A DNA stretch of 52,728 bases. Source: Verrucomicrobiota bacterium (lineage in GTDB: Bacteria > Verrucomicrobiota > Verrucomicrobiia > Limisphaerales > UBA9464). The stretch spans positions 1-52,728 of the forward strand of contig CANIZL010000042.1 of assembly GCA_947471985.1 (NCBI GenBank). The letters run 5' to 3'. Positions 35,327 through 44,723 of the stretch are shown in pieces. Below the pieces are notes generated by a model. That model was given only the letters and a program-made list of their open reading frames with translations. It searched no databases and was not told where the DNA came from. Every line of letters starts with the position of its first letter. The stretch's first letter is position 1. A program made the translations under genes and the position numbers.

Positions 35327-38300
35327 TCAACCCGCCAACAGGTATCTCAGATCGGACAAGGTCAGGGATTGGGAGAATTTCTCCTCGCCGAGGACGTCGT
35401 CGGCGAGGGAACTCTTGGTCTTTTGCAAGGCCCGGATCTTCTCCTCAATCGTATCCTTCATCAGGAGTCGATACGCGACCACTCGCTGGGTTTGACCAAT
35501 CCGGTGCGTACGGTCGATGGCTTGGTTTTCCACCGCGGGATTCCACCAGGGATCGAACAGGAAGACGTAACTGGCGGCGGTGAGGTTGAGGCCCGAGCCG
35601 CCCGCCTTGAGGGAGATGAGAAAAATCGCGGATCCCGAGTAAGTTTGAAATTGCTGCACCATCTCCCCGCGGTTCTCCGTGGCACCGGTCAGGAGGAAGA
35701 ATTTCCAGCCGCGTTCCTTCAGCGGCGCCTGGAGCAATTCCAGTAACGCAACGAACTGCGAAAATACGAGCACCTTCGCCCCTTCCTCCATCAGGGTCTC
35801 CAGGGTTTCGATCAACGACTCGAGCTTGGCGCTGTTCGCATGGACCAGTCGTCCGGGGTTGGGAAGCTGTTTCTTGCGGCCGCGCTGTTTGGGTGCGTCC
35901 GCGGGGGGCGTGGCTTCGCCTTCGGCGTCGGGCGGCAGGACCGGCAGGGCGGGGAGGTTGATGGATTCCGCACCCAGGAGGAGGGCCGGATGACAACAGA
36001 TTTGCCGCAGTCGCAGCAGGGAGGTGAGCAGGTGGAAGCGTTGCTCCGCGAGGTGCTTGTCGGTGGCAATATTGAGCAGGATCTGCTGGGCGCGTTTCAA
36101 TTCGGCGCGATACAGAATCTCCTGCTCGCCTTCGAGTTCGCAGTAGAGATCCTCCTCGATCCTGGCCGGCAGTTCCTGCGCGACTTGCGACTTCGTGCGG
36201 CGCAGCAGAAAGGGGCGGACCCGGGCGGAGAGGCGTCGGCGGGCCAGCGGGTCGGTTTTGCTGTCGTAGAGCTGATTAAAACGAGTGCGGGATCCCAGGA
36301 CCCCGGGCATGGCAAACGCCATCAGACTCCAGAGATCGAGCAGTTTGTTTTCGATCGGCGTGCCGGACAGGACCAATCGGTGACGGGCCTTGAGCGCGCA
36401 GGCCATTTGGGCCGTCTGCGAGGTGGGATTTTTAATGTACTGCCCTTCATCCAGAATGACCGCCAGCCAATGGATGCCCGTCAGATGCTCGCCGATCTGC
36501 CGCAGTTGGCTGTAATTCAAGACGTGGATATCCGCGTCGTTCACCCGCTTGGGCAGTGCGGTCAACTCGCTGGCGCTCCAGGAGCGGACCCGGAGATCCG
36601 GCGCGAAGCGACCGGTTTCCGTCCGCCAGTTGTCCATCACCGATTTGGGGCAGACCACCAGCGTGGGGCCGGGATGTGGTTTTTTGGGGTCCGCCAAGGC
36701 CGCTTCCGCGCGCAACCAAACCAGCCAGGTCAATGTTTGCAGCGTTTTTCCCAAGCCCATGTCATCGGCCAGGATTCCGCCGAAGCGGTTGGTGGCGAGG
36801 TAGGCGAGGAAATGAAAACCGTCCCGCTGGTACGAGCGCAGGTCCGCTTTCACCCCGGCCGGTATCTCCGGGGTGACGCGGGCTTTCAGTTCGGCGGCGC
36901 GCCGTTCAATGCTCTCCGCCTGCGCGGCGGGCAGGAACCGGCGCGCCGATTCGTCCGCCAATTGCAACGCGTGCAGGCGCTGCGGTTCGTTCGATAGCTC
37001 GTGCGGACTGAGTCCGAGTCGCGCGAGGCGTTCGTCGTCTTCCTCGGTGAAATTGAACTTCAGCCGCGTCCAGCCTTTGCCCTTCAGTCGGACATACCCG
37101 CCTTTGGCCGCCAGGAGCAGTTGGATTTCGTCCTGCGACAAGGAGGTGTCGTTGACGTCCAGGATGACGTTGAGATCAAACCAGTCCACGTCGGTCTCCG
37201 TGGCCTCCAGCCGCACGGAGCCCGCCACGGGATCCTTCACCAGCGAAGCCAGATCGCCTTTTAAACTGACGTTGGCTTCGGGCGGCAGACTGAGCAGCCA
37301 GGCGACGAACTTCTCAGGAAATTGTTTGTTGATCCGGACCCGCAACTGACGGCTGATGTCATCCGTCTTGGCGTCCAAGGGCGCCATCCAGCCCGGCACG
37401 CGATCCTGGATCGAGCGATCCAACAGCCGGATGGTTCGACGGTCGGTTACCGGGTCCGTGGTGTCGGCGCGAGAACCCGACCACGGATTGGATCGGGCCG
37501 CATTGAGCCACGTGTGCCCGTTCCAGATTTCCATCAGCGACTGGTCGGCGGACGTCGCACGGACCGTGATCACGCAATCCTCCGTGGGACTATGGGGGTG
37601 CAGCGGCTGAATCTCGGCGGCGATACTCACCGTCACGGGAATCCGTTCGATCCGGTTGGACAGGTCGGTCGGCAGGGTCACGCCGAGACGATGCAGTAAT
37701 TGGACCCCCGCAGTGGACTCGACGACTGAGCCGGGGATTAGATGTTCGGACTGCAGGGGCAGGACGTCGAGCGGCCAGGGTGGTCCGGTGAAGAGGATCG
37801 ACTCCGACAAATACAAGTACGGGCGGCCTTCGAGAATGGCCCACAATTGCGGCGGGGGTGCCCCGTCAGCGGTCAGAAGGCGCAGTCGGTAATTGAGGTC
37901 GCCGGGGATGGCCTCCAGACCGGGCTGAACATCGAGATCCCACCGAAGGGGTTGGGGTTCCCGGATCCAGGGCACGCCGCCCGAGGAGAGGACCCGGTCC
38001 GCTTGGGTGGTCGGCCGGAGGAGACTGCCGAGCCAGCGGCGCGTACTGCCGTCGTTGAGCTCCAGCGGTTGGAGTGAGCCGTATTTCAGCAGCCGCTGCC
38101 GGATGGAATTCCACACCCCTTCGGCGGCCGCCGGCAATACCAATTCCCCTTCGGCCAGCCGTTCCGCCAGTTGCTCCAGTTTGCGTTCGCCGAGCGCTTT
38201 GAACTTTCCTTCCAGCTGTTCCCGGATTTCCACCACGGCGCTGCGCGGTGCCAGAATCAGGCGGAGGTCGATCTCCTGCGTCGTGTTGGTCGAGGTGGCG

Positions 38301-39154
38301 CCCACGTCCCAGGTCACGTGATCCAACTGGCCCACCTTTTGCCGCCAGCGTTGGATGGTGCTGGTGCGTTCCCAGACGGCGACGCGCGCCTCCACGGCTT
38401 CGATGTCCGAGACCGCCGTCATGAATTCCGGAATCCGGCTTTTGCCGCGCCGGGCCGCGGCGGCCAGCAGTTGCCAGAAATGGATCTCGTCGCGGACGTG
38501 ATCGCCCCAATGAGCGCCGTCCCCGGCCGGGAGATCGCCCAGATCCAAACCGAGGTTCTGGCATTCCCAGGCGTTCAGGTAGCGGGAATAGCGAAACGTT
38601 TGATACAGCTTGCCGACCTTTTTGGCATACGCGAGTTCGTCCGACTGCAATTCCCGGCCGTGGAGTTCCGCCATTTTTTCGACCAAGGGGGACCGGTAGG
38701 GTGCGGCTGCTTTGGCGGGTTTGCTCCTCTTTTCCGCGGTGAGGGCCTCCTCCGCATGCCGAGCTATGAGCTGGCTGGCTTTGCTCAAGGTGGCCACGGT
38801 GGGTGTGGCGACCGGGGTGGCTGGACGCTTGACGACGGGAAGCGGGACGGGCTGGGTGACGCCGGTCCGGGTCAGGATCACCCGCAACGACGCATACACA
38901 TGTTTGCAACGCTCGCCGACGATGCAGGAACAACGTCCCGTCCAGCCGGACTGGCGGCTATGGATCAGGGTGACTTCGTAAAGGGAGCTGCCCAGAACGC
39001 GGGTCACGTAATAGACGCCGGGGTCCCGGACCTCCAGCCGAAGGACCCGCGCCTGCCGGACGTAGGCTTCCCCGCGGATGGCTGTGTCCACTTCAAAGCC
39101 GCTGAGAAATTTCAGGGCTTCTTCCGGATCCGAAACTGGAGATAGCGCTGCCAC
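35327..39154 (-). CDS. SWIM-type SNF2 family helicase/ATPase
   Basis: The 1275-residue protein has an N-terminal SWIM zinc motif C75-x-C77...C83-x-H85, a long middle region of unassigned fold, and a C-terminal SNF2 motor. Motor motifs are Walker A 'LADDMGLGKTLQTLTWL' (Lys803), a Walker B/motif II variant D902-E-G-Q (usually DEAH/DEAQ), 'VLSGTPIENKLLDLWSL', and motifs V-VI 'LFDPWWNPAVENQAIDRTHRIGQ'. Bacterial SWIM-SNF2 proteins (RapA/HepA relatives) remodel protein-DNA or RNA polymerase complexes; the exact role is unknown. It starts at GTG 39154. The next gene on the strand is a glycosyltransferase, so context is not informative. Confidence 0.93.
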   Translation of the reverse strand: MAALSPVSDPEEALKFLSGFEVDTAIRGEAYVRQARVLRLEVRDPGVYYVTRVLGSSLYEVTLIHSRQSGWTGRCSCIVGERCKHVYASLRVILTRTGVTQPVPLPVVKRPATPVATPTVATLSKASQLIARHAEEALTAEKRSKPAKAAAPYRSPLVEKMAELHGRELQSDELAYAKKVGKLYQTFRYSRYLNAWECQNLGLDLGDLPAGDGAHWGDHVRDEIHFWQLLAAAARRGKSRIPEFMTAVSDIEAVEARVAVWERTSTIQRWRQKVGQLDHVTWDVGATSTNTTQEIDLRLILAPRSAVVEIREQLEGKFKALGERKLEQLAERLAEGELVLPAAAEGVWNSIRQRLLKYGSLQPLELNDGSTRRWLGSLLRPTTQADRVLSSGGVPWIREPQPLRWDLDVQPGLEAIPGDLNYRLRLLTADGAPPPQLWAILEGRPYLYLSESILFTGPPWPLDVLPLQSEHLIPGSVVESTAGVQLLHRLGVTLPTDLSNRIERIPVTVSIAAEIQPLHPHSPTEDCVITVRATSADQSLMEIWNGHTWLNAARSNPWSGSRADTTDPVTDRRTIRLLDRSIQDRVPGWMAPLDAKTDDISRQLRVRINKQFPEKFVAWLLSLPPEANVSLKGDLASLVKDPVAGSVRLEATETDVDWFDLNVILDVNDTSLSQDEIQLLLAAKGGYVRLKGKGWTRLKFNFTEEDDERLARLGLSPHELSNEPQRLHALQLADESARRFLPAAQAESIERRAAELKARVTPEIPAGVKADLRSYQRDGFHFLAYLATNRFGGILADDMGLGKTLQTLTWLVWLRAEAALADPKKPHPGPTLVVCPKSVMDNWRTETGRFAPDLRVRSWSASELTALPKRVNDADIHVLNYSQLRQIGEHLTGIHWLAVILDEGQYIKNPTSQTAQMACALKARHRLVLSGTPIENKLLDLWSLMAFAMPGVLGSRTRFNQLYDSKTDPLARRRLSARVRPFLLRRTKSQVAQELPARIEEDLYCELEGEQEILYRAELKRAQQILLNIATDKHLAEQRFHLLTSLLRLRQICCHPALLLGAESINLPALPVLPPDAEGEATPPADAPKQRGRKKQLPNPGRLVHANSAKLESLIETLETLMEEGAKVLVFSQFVALLELLQAPLKERGWKFFLLTGATENRGEMVQQFQTYSGSAIFLISLKAGGSGLNLTAASYVFLFDPWWNPAVENQAIDRTHRIGQTQRVVAYRLLMKDTIEEKIRALQKTKSSLADDVLGEEKFSQSLTLSDLRYLLAG

Positions 39155-39246
39155 AAACCGGAAAGAAAGCTCTGACTCGGAATTTAGACAAGGGAAGAGA
39201 TGGGGTGGATTCCCGGAATTTTAGCCGGTCCCGGCCCGGGCTCGCG

Positions 39247-39274
39247 TTCCCGTATTCCCGTATCCCCGTATCCC
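39247..39274. repeat. Short tandem repeat, 8-base unit x3.5
   Basis: TTCCCGTA, TTCCCGTA, TCCCCGTA and TCCC run head to tail in the gap between the divergent helicase and CmcI-family genes. The unit length and purity suggest replication slippage. No function is evident. Confidence 0.6.
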
Positions 39275-39337
39275 TGCCGGCGAAGTTGTTTTTGGCACGG
39301 CCGTCCGAATCCGCCACGCTGACCGGTCCTGAAGCCT

Positions 39338-40066
39338 ATGCAGAATCACGATCCAAAAGATCCGGCCAAAATCGCGCAAATGGGCGCCGACCGCGAGCTC
39401 CAGCAACACGCTCGTGAGCTATTCCTCGGCAGTTGTCGCTACAACTACTCCTACAACTTCAAGTGGCTCGGTCGTCCGATCATTCAGTATCCCCAGGACA
39501 TTCTGGCCATGCAGGAGATCATCTGGGATGTCCGTCCCCAGCTCATCATCGAGACCGGCATCGCGCACGGCGGCTCGTTGATCTTCAGTTCGTCGATGCT
39601 GCAATTGCTCGGGGGCGACGGACAGGTCCTCGGGATCGACGTGGATATTCGGGCGCACAATCGGGTCGAGATCGAGAAGCATCCGCTGGCGCACCGCATC
39701 ACCATGCTGGAGGGGTCTTCGGTCGATGAATCCTTGCTGGCGAAGGTGCGCGCGTTCGCGCGGGGCAAGGCGCCCGTGCTCGTGACCCTGGATTCCAATC
39801 ATACGCACGAACACGTCCTGCGCGAGCTGCAGGCCTATGCGCCGCTGGTCACCAAGGGCAGTTATCTGGTGGTATTTGATACGGTCATCGAGGATATGCC
39901 GAGTGAACTCCTGGGTGTCCGCCCTTGGCGCGCCGGCAATAGTCCCAAGACCGCCGTGCACGAATTCCTCCGCACCACGGATCGCTTTGTCATCGATACA
40001 GAGCTGGAAAAGAAGCTGCTGCTTACGGTGGCTCCGGACGGCTATCTCAAGTGCGTGAAGGATTGA
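39338..40066 (+). CDS. CmcI-family protein (cephalosporin hydroxylase-type SAM methyltransferase)
   Basis: The 242-residue protein matches the CmcI/rhamnosyl O-methyltransferase family: 'FKWLGRPIIQYPQDILAMQE' with the family's G-x-P-I-x-Q-x-P-x-D signature, motif I 'LIIETGIAHGGSLIFSSSML', 'VLGIDVDIRAHNR', 'MLEGSSVDESLL', 'VLVTLDSNHTHEHVL' and 'SYLVVFDTVIEDMP'. Despite the name, most members are probably O-methyltransferases acting on sugars or peptides. The gene stands alone, facing away from the helicase. A link to the glycan genes at 29.6-34.4 kb is possible but unproven. Confidence 0.88.
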   Translation: MQNHDPKDPAKIAQMGADRELQQHARELFLGSCRYNYSYNFKWLGRPIIQYPQDILAMQEIIWDVRPQLIIETGIAHGGSLIFSSSMLQLLGGDGQVLGIDVDIRAHNRVEIEKHPLAHRITMLEGSSVDESLLAKVRAFARGKAPVLVTLDSNHTHEHVLRELQAYAPLVTKGSYLVVFDTVIEDMPSELLGVRPWRAGNSPKTAVHEFLRTTDRFVIDTELEKKLLLTVAPDGYLKCVKD

Positions 40067-40126
40067 GGCCGGCGGATTCGGGCGTCGTTCCACCGGGCCG
40101 GGGTCCGGCGGCGGGCAAATGACTCG

Positions 40127-40154
40127 TTGACGCAGTCCGGTGGATGGCTAAGAG
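40127..40154 (+). promoter_or_regulatory. Weak promoter candidate upstream of the response regulator
   Basis: TTGACG (40127-40132), a 16-base spacer and TAAGAG (40149-40154) lie about 100 bases before the regulator gene. The -35 is good and the -10 poor. This is the only sigma70-like pair noticed in the gap, and it is offered with low confidence. Confidence 0.25.
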
Positions 40155-40250
40155 GTTCCTTTATGCATGCGCCTTCTGGAGCCAGCGGGTTTTGGCTTCC
40201 TTCAGCACGGGGGGCGAGGACCTGTGGGCAGGCGGCGCAGCGATTCCTTT

Positions 40251-40928
40251 ATGCGGATCCTGGTCATTGAAGACGAGCCGCAGCTGGCCCGGCACGTGGT
40301 GCGGGGACTGGTACGGCATGGGCACGAGGCGGCGACGGAACACGATGGCGCCGTGGGGCTGAAGGCCGCGTTGGAGCATCCCCCCGACCTGATCATTCTC
40401 GATCTCAACCTGCCGGGTCTGGACGGCTTTTCGGTTCTGGCGCGCTTGCGGGAGGCGAAATGTCCGGTCCGGGTGCTGATCCTGACGGCGCGCGGGGAAG
40501 TGGAACATCGCGTCAAGGGGTTGAAGGCGGGCGCGGATGACTATTTGGCCAAGCCGTTTTCCATGGAGGAGCTGGTCGCCCGGGTGGAGGCACTGGGGCG
40601 CCGGGCGGCGGCCCCGCCCACTTCCGACCTGTTGCAGGTGGCGGACCTGCAAATGGACCTGCAGCACCGTCGGGTCACCCGCGAGGGTAAGCTCATCGCA
40701 CTTTCGCCCCGGGAATTTGATGTCCTTCAGGTCTTGATGCAGGAGCCGGGACGGGTGTTCTCGCGCACCGAATTGTGCGAACGGGTGTGGCAGCGGGATC
40801 ATGAATACGATACCCGGACAGTCGAGATCTTCATCACCCGCCTGCGGAAGAAGGTCGATGCCGGGTTTGCCGATGCGCTGATCCACACCATCCGCAGCGT
40901 CGGTTATTCCCTGCGTCCGGCTGGATGA
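40251..40928 (+). CDS. OmpR/PhoB-family response regulator
   Basis: The 225-residue DNA-binding regulator has a receiver domain: 'MRILVIEDEPQLARHV' with the acidic pair, phospho-acceptor Asp51 in 'LIILDLNLPG', Thr of 'LILTARGE', and Lys of 'DDYLAKPFS'. A C-terminal winged helix follows ('LSPREFDVLQVLMQEPGRVFSR', 'RTVEIFITRLRKKVD', 'IRSVGYSLRPAG'). The ATG at 40251 starts exactly at the receiver. The sensor kinase at 41614 is the obvious partner, separated only by a cupredoxin gene. Direction, spacing and coupling suggest a single operon. Confidence 0.94.
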   Translation: MRILVIEDEPQLARHVVRGLVRHGHEAATEHDGAVGLKAALEHPPDLIILDLNLPGLDGFSVLARLREAKCPVRVLILTARGEVEHRVKGLKAGADDYLAKPFSMEELVARVEALGRRAAAPPTSDLLQVADLQMDLQHRRVTREGKLIALSPREFDVLQVLMQEPGRVFSRTELCERVWQRDHEYDTRTVEIFITRLRKKVDAGFADALIHTIRSVGYSLRPAG

Positions 40929-40972
40929 ACGGGCTTTCCGGGGACCGGCCGGCCTGCTAAAGATTTTACCCA

Positions 40973-41617
40973 ATGAGATTTCGCCATTTTTTGCGGATTG
41001 CCGGCGTGATTCTCGCCTTGGCGGGGGCGGCGCGTGCCGAGTCGGTGATCGAGGGGCACGTGGTCCTGCCCAAGACCCGCACGACCCCGGTGGTGAACAA
41101 GCGCTATGAAATTGTCACCAAGGGCGGGGTCGTGGCGCCGAGTCCGCCGGTGGCCGTGGTGTACCTGGAAGGCCCGTTTCCCAAACCCACCACGACGCCC
41201 GTGGCGCAGATGGTTCAAAAGGATCTGCTTTTTACCCCGGCCCTGCTGCCGGTGCAGACGGGAACGAAAGTGGAGTTCCCAAACATGGACGACACCTACC
41301 ACAACATCTTCTCCTATTCGCCGGCCAAACGTTTTGATCTGGGGCGCTATCGCCCCGACGAAAAGCCGGTTCCGTCGCAGGTGTTTGACGTGCCGGGGAT
41401 GGTAACACTGCGCTGCGACATCCATGAGCACATGCGGGGATTGATCCTGGTACTGGAGACGCCGTACTTCGTGACGACGGACACCGACGGACGCTTTCGC
41501 CTCACGGGCCTGCCGCCGGGACGTTTCAAACTCAAGGCGTGGTTGAGCAGCAAAACGACCCTGGAACTTCCGGTGGAAGTGAAAGTGGACGCCACGCTGC
41601 AGGTGAATTTCCCTTGA
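40973..41617 (+). CDS. Exported cupredoxin-domain protein with carboxypeptidase-regulatory-like tail
   Basis: The 214-residue protein has a signal peptide ('FRHFLRIAGVILALAGAARA', cleaved before Glu23). The plastocyanin-like domain carries candidate type-1 copper ligands His110 ('DTYHNIFSYS'), Cys148, His151 and Met154 in the cluster C-D-I-H-E-H-M. The C-terminus 'TDTDGRFRLTGLPPGRFKLKA' is a carboxypeptidase-regulatory-like beta fold. Similar proteins are sometimes labelled 'methylamine utilization protein', though no methylamine genes are here. It lies 44 bases after the regulator, and its stop overlaps the kinase's TTG start. This suggests that a periplasmic copper or redox protein is made in step with the sensor. 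Confidence 0.85.
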   Translation: MRFRHFLRIAGVILALAGAARAESVIEGHVVLPKTRTTPVVNKRYEIVTKGGVVAPSPPVAVVYLEGPFPKPTTTPVAQMVQKDLLFTPALLPVQTGTKVEFPNMDDTYHNIFSYSPAKRFDLGRYRPDEKPVPSQVFDVPGMVTLRCDIHEHMRGLILVLETPYFVTTDTDGRFRLTGLPPGRFKLKAWLSSKTTLELPVEVKVDATLQVNFP

Positions 41618-43401
41618 ACGCTCCGACCGAGCCCCGCAGAGCCGGCCGCACGGGATTTCGATTCCAATTGCTGGCGGCGATGATGGTCGTGGTATCAACG
41701 ATCACCGCGGTGGGTCTGTACGTGGCCCAGCACAATCTGGCCGCGGCGGTCGCACGGGAGCTTCAGTCCCAGTTTCAGAGCGAACTGGCCGCGCTGCACA
41801 ATGTGCAGGAGATCCGCCAGGCGGCGCTGGTGGAACGGTGTCGGGCGCTGGTGCGTAAACCGCGCATCCATGCCGCACTGGAGGACAACGCCCTCGATCT
41901 CCTTTACCCGAGCGCCAAGGACGAGTTGCGGGACATCACCTTGGAAGGACGGGTCGCGATGGACTCGGCCGCTCACGCCCTGCAGGCGGATTTTTATCGT
42001 TTCCTCGACTTGAAGGGCGGAGTGATTTCGCCCCCGAACATCGCCGAGGTCGGTGAGTTGAGCCCCGCCGAGGAGGCCCGCCTGGCACTGCACGGCGTGC
42101 CGCGTGAACAGCAGTTGGGCTATCTCGTGCGCCACACCGGCCCCGATACGCAGGCCGTCACCGAGGTGCTTTCGGTGCCGATCATCTCGACGGAAACCGA
42201 CGAACCCATCGCGGCCCTCGCCTTGGGCTTCCGGCCCGTGGTCCTCGGCGGTCGACGGACCTCCGATGGAATGACGAGCGGCATTTGGGTGGAGGGTCGA
42301 TTGCACCTCGATAGCCTGCCGGAATCCGTGCAGCAGCAGGTGGGGATCGAAGTCTCCCGGGCCATCTTGGGATCCACCGCGGGGGAGAATCGGCTGAAGC
42401 TGGACGTCGACGGCGTGCCCCATCTGGTTTTCTTCAATCGCCTCAATCCGGACTCGCTCTACTCACCGGCCTACGAAGTGTGCCTGTTTTCGCTGGTGGA
42501 TCTCCTCGCGCGCCAGCGGGCTCTGCGATGGCAGATCGTGGGCGCTGGCACGATCATGATTTTGGTCGGTTTCGCCGCGAGCCATTTTTTCTCCGCCCGC
42601 CTGTCGGTCCCGGTGGAAAAGCTGGCGGTGGATTCGGCCGTGAATCGGGAAGGCCGGGAACGCGCCGAGTCCGCGCTCGAACAAACCAATGTGGAGTTGC
42701 AACGCTCCATTCGTTTCTCGTCCGATGCCTCGCATCAGCTCAAGACCCCGGTCACCGTGCTTCGGGCCGGGCTCGAGGAGTTGCTGGCGCGGGAAAATCT
42801 CACCGTCGAAGTCCGGGAGGAGATCTCCGAACTCGTTCACCAGACCTACCGGCTGACCGGGGTCATCGAGGACCTCCTGCTGCTGTCCCGCATGGATGCC
42901 GGACGCCTGCGCCTGGCCATCGCTCCGGTGGATCTCTCGCGACTGATTGAAGCGGAACTGGATGATCTCGGGGCGCACCCTGAAACGGTGGATTTGAACT
43001 TGGAACCCGATGTGCCGGCGGCGCTGCTGATTGCCGGGGAAATGCGGTACACGACGTTGATCGTGCGGAACCTGCTGGAAAATGCGCGTAAATATAATCG
43101 ACCGGGCGGGCGCATTCGGGTCGCCACGACCACCGATGCCGGGGAGGTGGTGCTGGCGATTGGCAATACCGGCCGGTCCATCGACCCGGCGGCGCAGGAA
43201 CACATTTTTGAACGCTTTCATCGCGGAACCGCCGGGGAAAATGTGCCGGGGCACGGGTTGGGGTTGAATCTTGCCCGTGAATTGGCGCGGCTTCACGGTG
43301 GGGATGTGCGACTGGTTCGGTCGGGTGATGATTGGACCGAATTCAAAGTCTGGTTTCGTCTGGCCAATTCGGCGTCGATGGCGGGGCCGGGACTCACATG
43401 A
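41614..43401 (+). CDS. Two-component sensor histidine kinase
   Basis: The 595-residue protein starts at TTG 41614 in a TTGA overlap with the cupredoxin stop. TM1 is near residues 17-35 ('FQLLAAMMVVVSTITAVGLYV'). A ~260-residue periplasmic region of double-Cache size and TM2 near 308-325 ('IVGAGTIMILVGFAASHFF') follow. The cytoplasmic kinase has the H-box 'SDASHQLKTPVTVLRAGLEE' with His374, the N-box 'IVRNLLENARKYNRPGG', and 'ERFHRGTAGENVPGHGLGLNLA'. It should phosphorylate Asp51 of the regulator upstream. The large periplasmic domain has no recognised ligand. Its stop overlaps the next gene (ATGA). Confidence 0.9.
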   Translation: MNAPTEPRRAGRTGFRFQLLAAMMVVVSTITAVGLYVAQHNLAAAVARELQSQFQSELAALHNVQEIRQAALVERCRALVRKPRIHAALEDNALDLLYPSAKDELRDITLEGRVAMDSAAHALQADFYRFLDLKGGVISPPNIAEVGELSPAEEARLALHGVPREQQLGYLVRHTGPDTQAVTEVLSVPIISTETDEPIAALALGFRPVVLGGRRTSDGMTSGIWVEGRLHLDSLPESVQQQVGIEVSRAILGSTAGENRLKLDVDGVPHLVFFNRLNPDSLYSPAYEVCLFSLVDLLARQRALRWQIVGAGTIMILVGFAASHFFSARLSVPVEKLAVDSAVNREGRERAESALEQTNVELQRSIRFSSDASHQLKTPVTVLRAGLEELLARENLTVEVREEISELVHQTYRLTGVIEDLLLLSRMDAGRLRLAIAPVDLSRLIEAELDDLGAHPETVDLNLEPDVPAALLIAGEMRYTTLIVRNLLENARKYNRPGGRIRVATTTDAGEVVLAIGNTGRSIDPAAQEHIFERFHRGTAGENVPGHGLGLNLARELARLHGGDVRLVRSGDDWTEFKVWFRLANSASMAGPGLT

Positions 43402-44615
43402 AAGCCTTCAGAATAATCGGTCTCGGACTTCTGGGATTCGTGCTGCCGCAACTGGCGGCGCAGGAATTCATGGACCGCCTCGACGAGGCCCTGACGATTA
43501 CGCTCGGCAATGACAACATCCGGGCGCGCCTCAGCGGCTTACTGGATTTGGAGCAGTACTATTTCACTCCGGAGGCCCCGGGGCTGATCTACTCCGGCGG
43601 CCACTCGCTTTTCAATCCCCGGCTGACCTTGTTTCTGGACGCGCAAATCGGCCCGCATATTTATCTTTTTGCGCAATCCCGCCTGGATCGTGGATTTGAT
43701 CCCAGTGACGCGAACCTGGAGGTCCGGCCGGATGAATACGCATTGCGGGTGTCCCCGTGGGACGATGGCCGTTTCAGCGGCCAAGCCGGCCGCTTCGCCA
43801 GTGTGGTGGGTAATTGGAATACCCGGCACTGGTCCTGGGAGAATCCCTTCGTCACCGCCCCATTGCCGTATGAGAATCCGACGGCGATCTACGATTCCGA
43901 GGCTCCGGAATCCATCCGGGATTTCACCCAGGGTGTTATCGAATCCAAGTACGAATACATTCCCGCCATTTGGGGGCCAAGTTATGCGACGGGCGCCTCA
44001 GTTTCGGGCCGGCTGGGCAAGTTTGATTATGCCGCTGAAGTAAAGAACAGCAGTCTGTCGTCCCGACCGGAAACCTGGGACGCCACGGCGGACGGAATCG
44101 ATCATCCTACCGTGAGCACGCGGATGGGGTTCCGACCCAACGCGATGTGGAATCTGGGTGTATCGGCCAGCGAAGGCGTTTATCTCCGACCCGAAGCGCG
44201 TGCGACCCTGCCGGTGGGGCGGGGGATTGGCGATTATCATCAGTATGTGCTCGGACAGGATCTGGGGTTTGCCTGGCATCACTGGCAGCTTTGGGCCGAG
44301 GTTTACGAGATTCGGTTTGAGGTGCCGCGGGTGGGTTCCGCCGATACGATGGCCTATTATCTGGAGGCAAAATATAAGTTTACGCCCCAGCTTTTCGGCG
44401 CCGTGCGGTGGAATCAGGAGCTTTTTGGATCTGTGCCCGACGGCGCCGGCGGCCGGACCGCCTGGGGTTCGGACGTCTGGCGTACCGATTTCGCGGTGGT
44501 TTATCGATTCACGGCCCATGCGCAGATCAAGCTGCAATACAGCCTGCAGGAGGAGTACGGTCAGGAATCCAAGCTGGGTCATCTGATGGCCGGACAATTC
44601 AGCGTGCGTTTTTGA
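43398..44615 (+). CDS. Outer-membrane beta-barrel (porin-like) protein
   Basis: The 405-residue protein has a signal peptide ('FRIIGLGLLGFVLPQLAAQ'), alternating aromatic strands throughout ('PHIYLFAQSRLDRGF', 'HQYVLGQDLGFAWHHWQLWAEVYEIRF', 'DFAVVYRFTAHAQIKLQYSL'), and a C-terminal 'MAGQFSVRF' ending in Phe, the standard outer-membrane-protein signal. No specific porin family was recognised. It starts in an ATGA overlap with the kinase stop, making it the last gene of the regulator-cupredoxin-kinase-barrel operon. It might be the channel or electron/metal conduit that this system controls or uses. Confidence 0.75.
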   Translation: MKAFRIIGLGLLGFVLPQLAAQEFMDRLDEALTITLGNDNIRARLSGLLDLEQYYFTPEAPGLIYSGGHSLFNPRLTLFLDAQIGPHIYLFAQSRLDRGFDPSDANLEVRPDEYALRVSPWDDGRFSGQAGRFASVVGNWNTRHWSWENPFVTAPLPYENPTAIYDSEAPESIRDFTQGVIESKYEYIPAIWGPSYATGASVSGRLGKFDYAAEVKNSSLSSRPETWDATADGIDHPTVSTRMGFRPNAMWNLGVSASEGVYLRPEARATLPVGRGIGDYHQYVLGQDLGFAWHHWQLWAEVYEIRFEVPRVGSADTMAYYLEAKYKFTPQLFGAVRWNQELFGSVPDGAGGRTAWGSDVWRTDFAVVYRFTAHAQIKLQYSLQEEYGQESKLGHLMAGQFSVRF

Positions 44616-44723
44616 CGCGATGGACGGGGCCGGCGCATTGGCATTCCTGGTGCGCAAGGAGAATGACGCACTCGCTGTACCCGGTCTTGTCCCGATGTGT
44701 CGAGCGGGTACGCTTGATCAAAG

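Noticed and set aside
39247-39274. Possible CRISPR or REP array
   Set aside because: The unit is only 8 bases with no spacers, so it is a simple tandem repeat.
40973-41617. Methylamine-utilisation function for the cupredoxin
   Set aside because: No methylamine dehydrogenase or maturation genes are nearby; the label is a historical annotation of this domain type.
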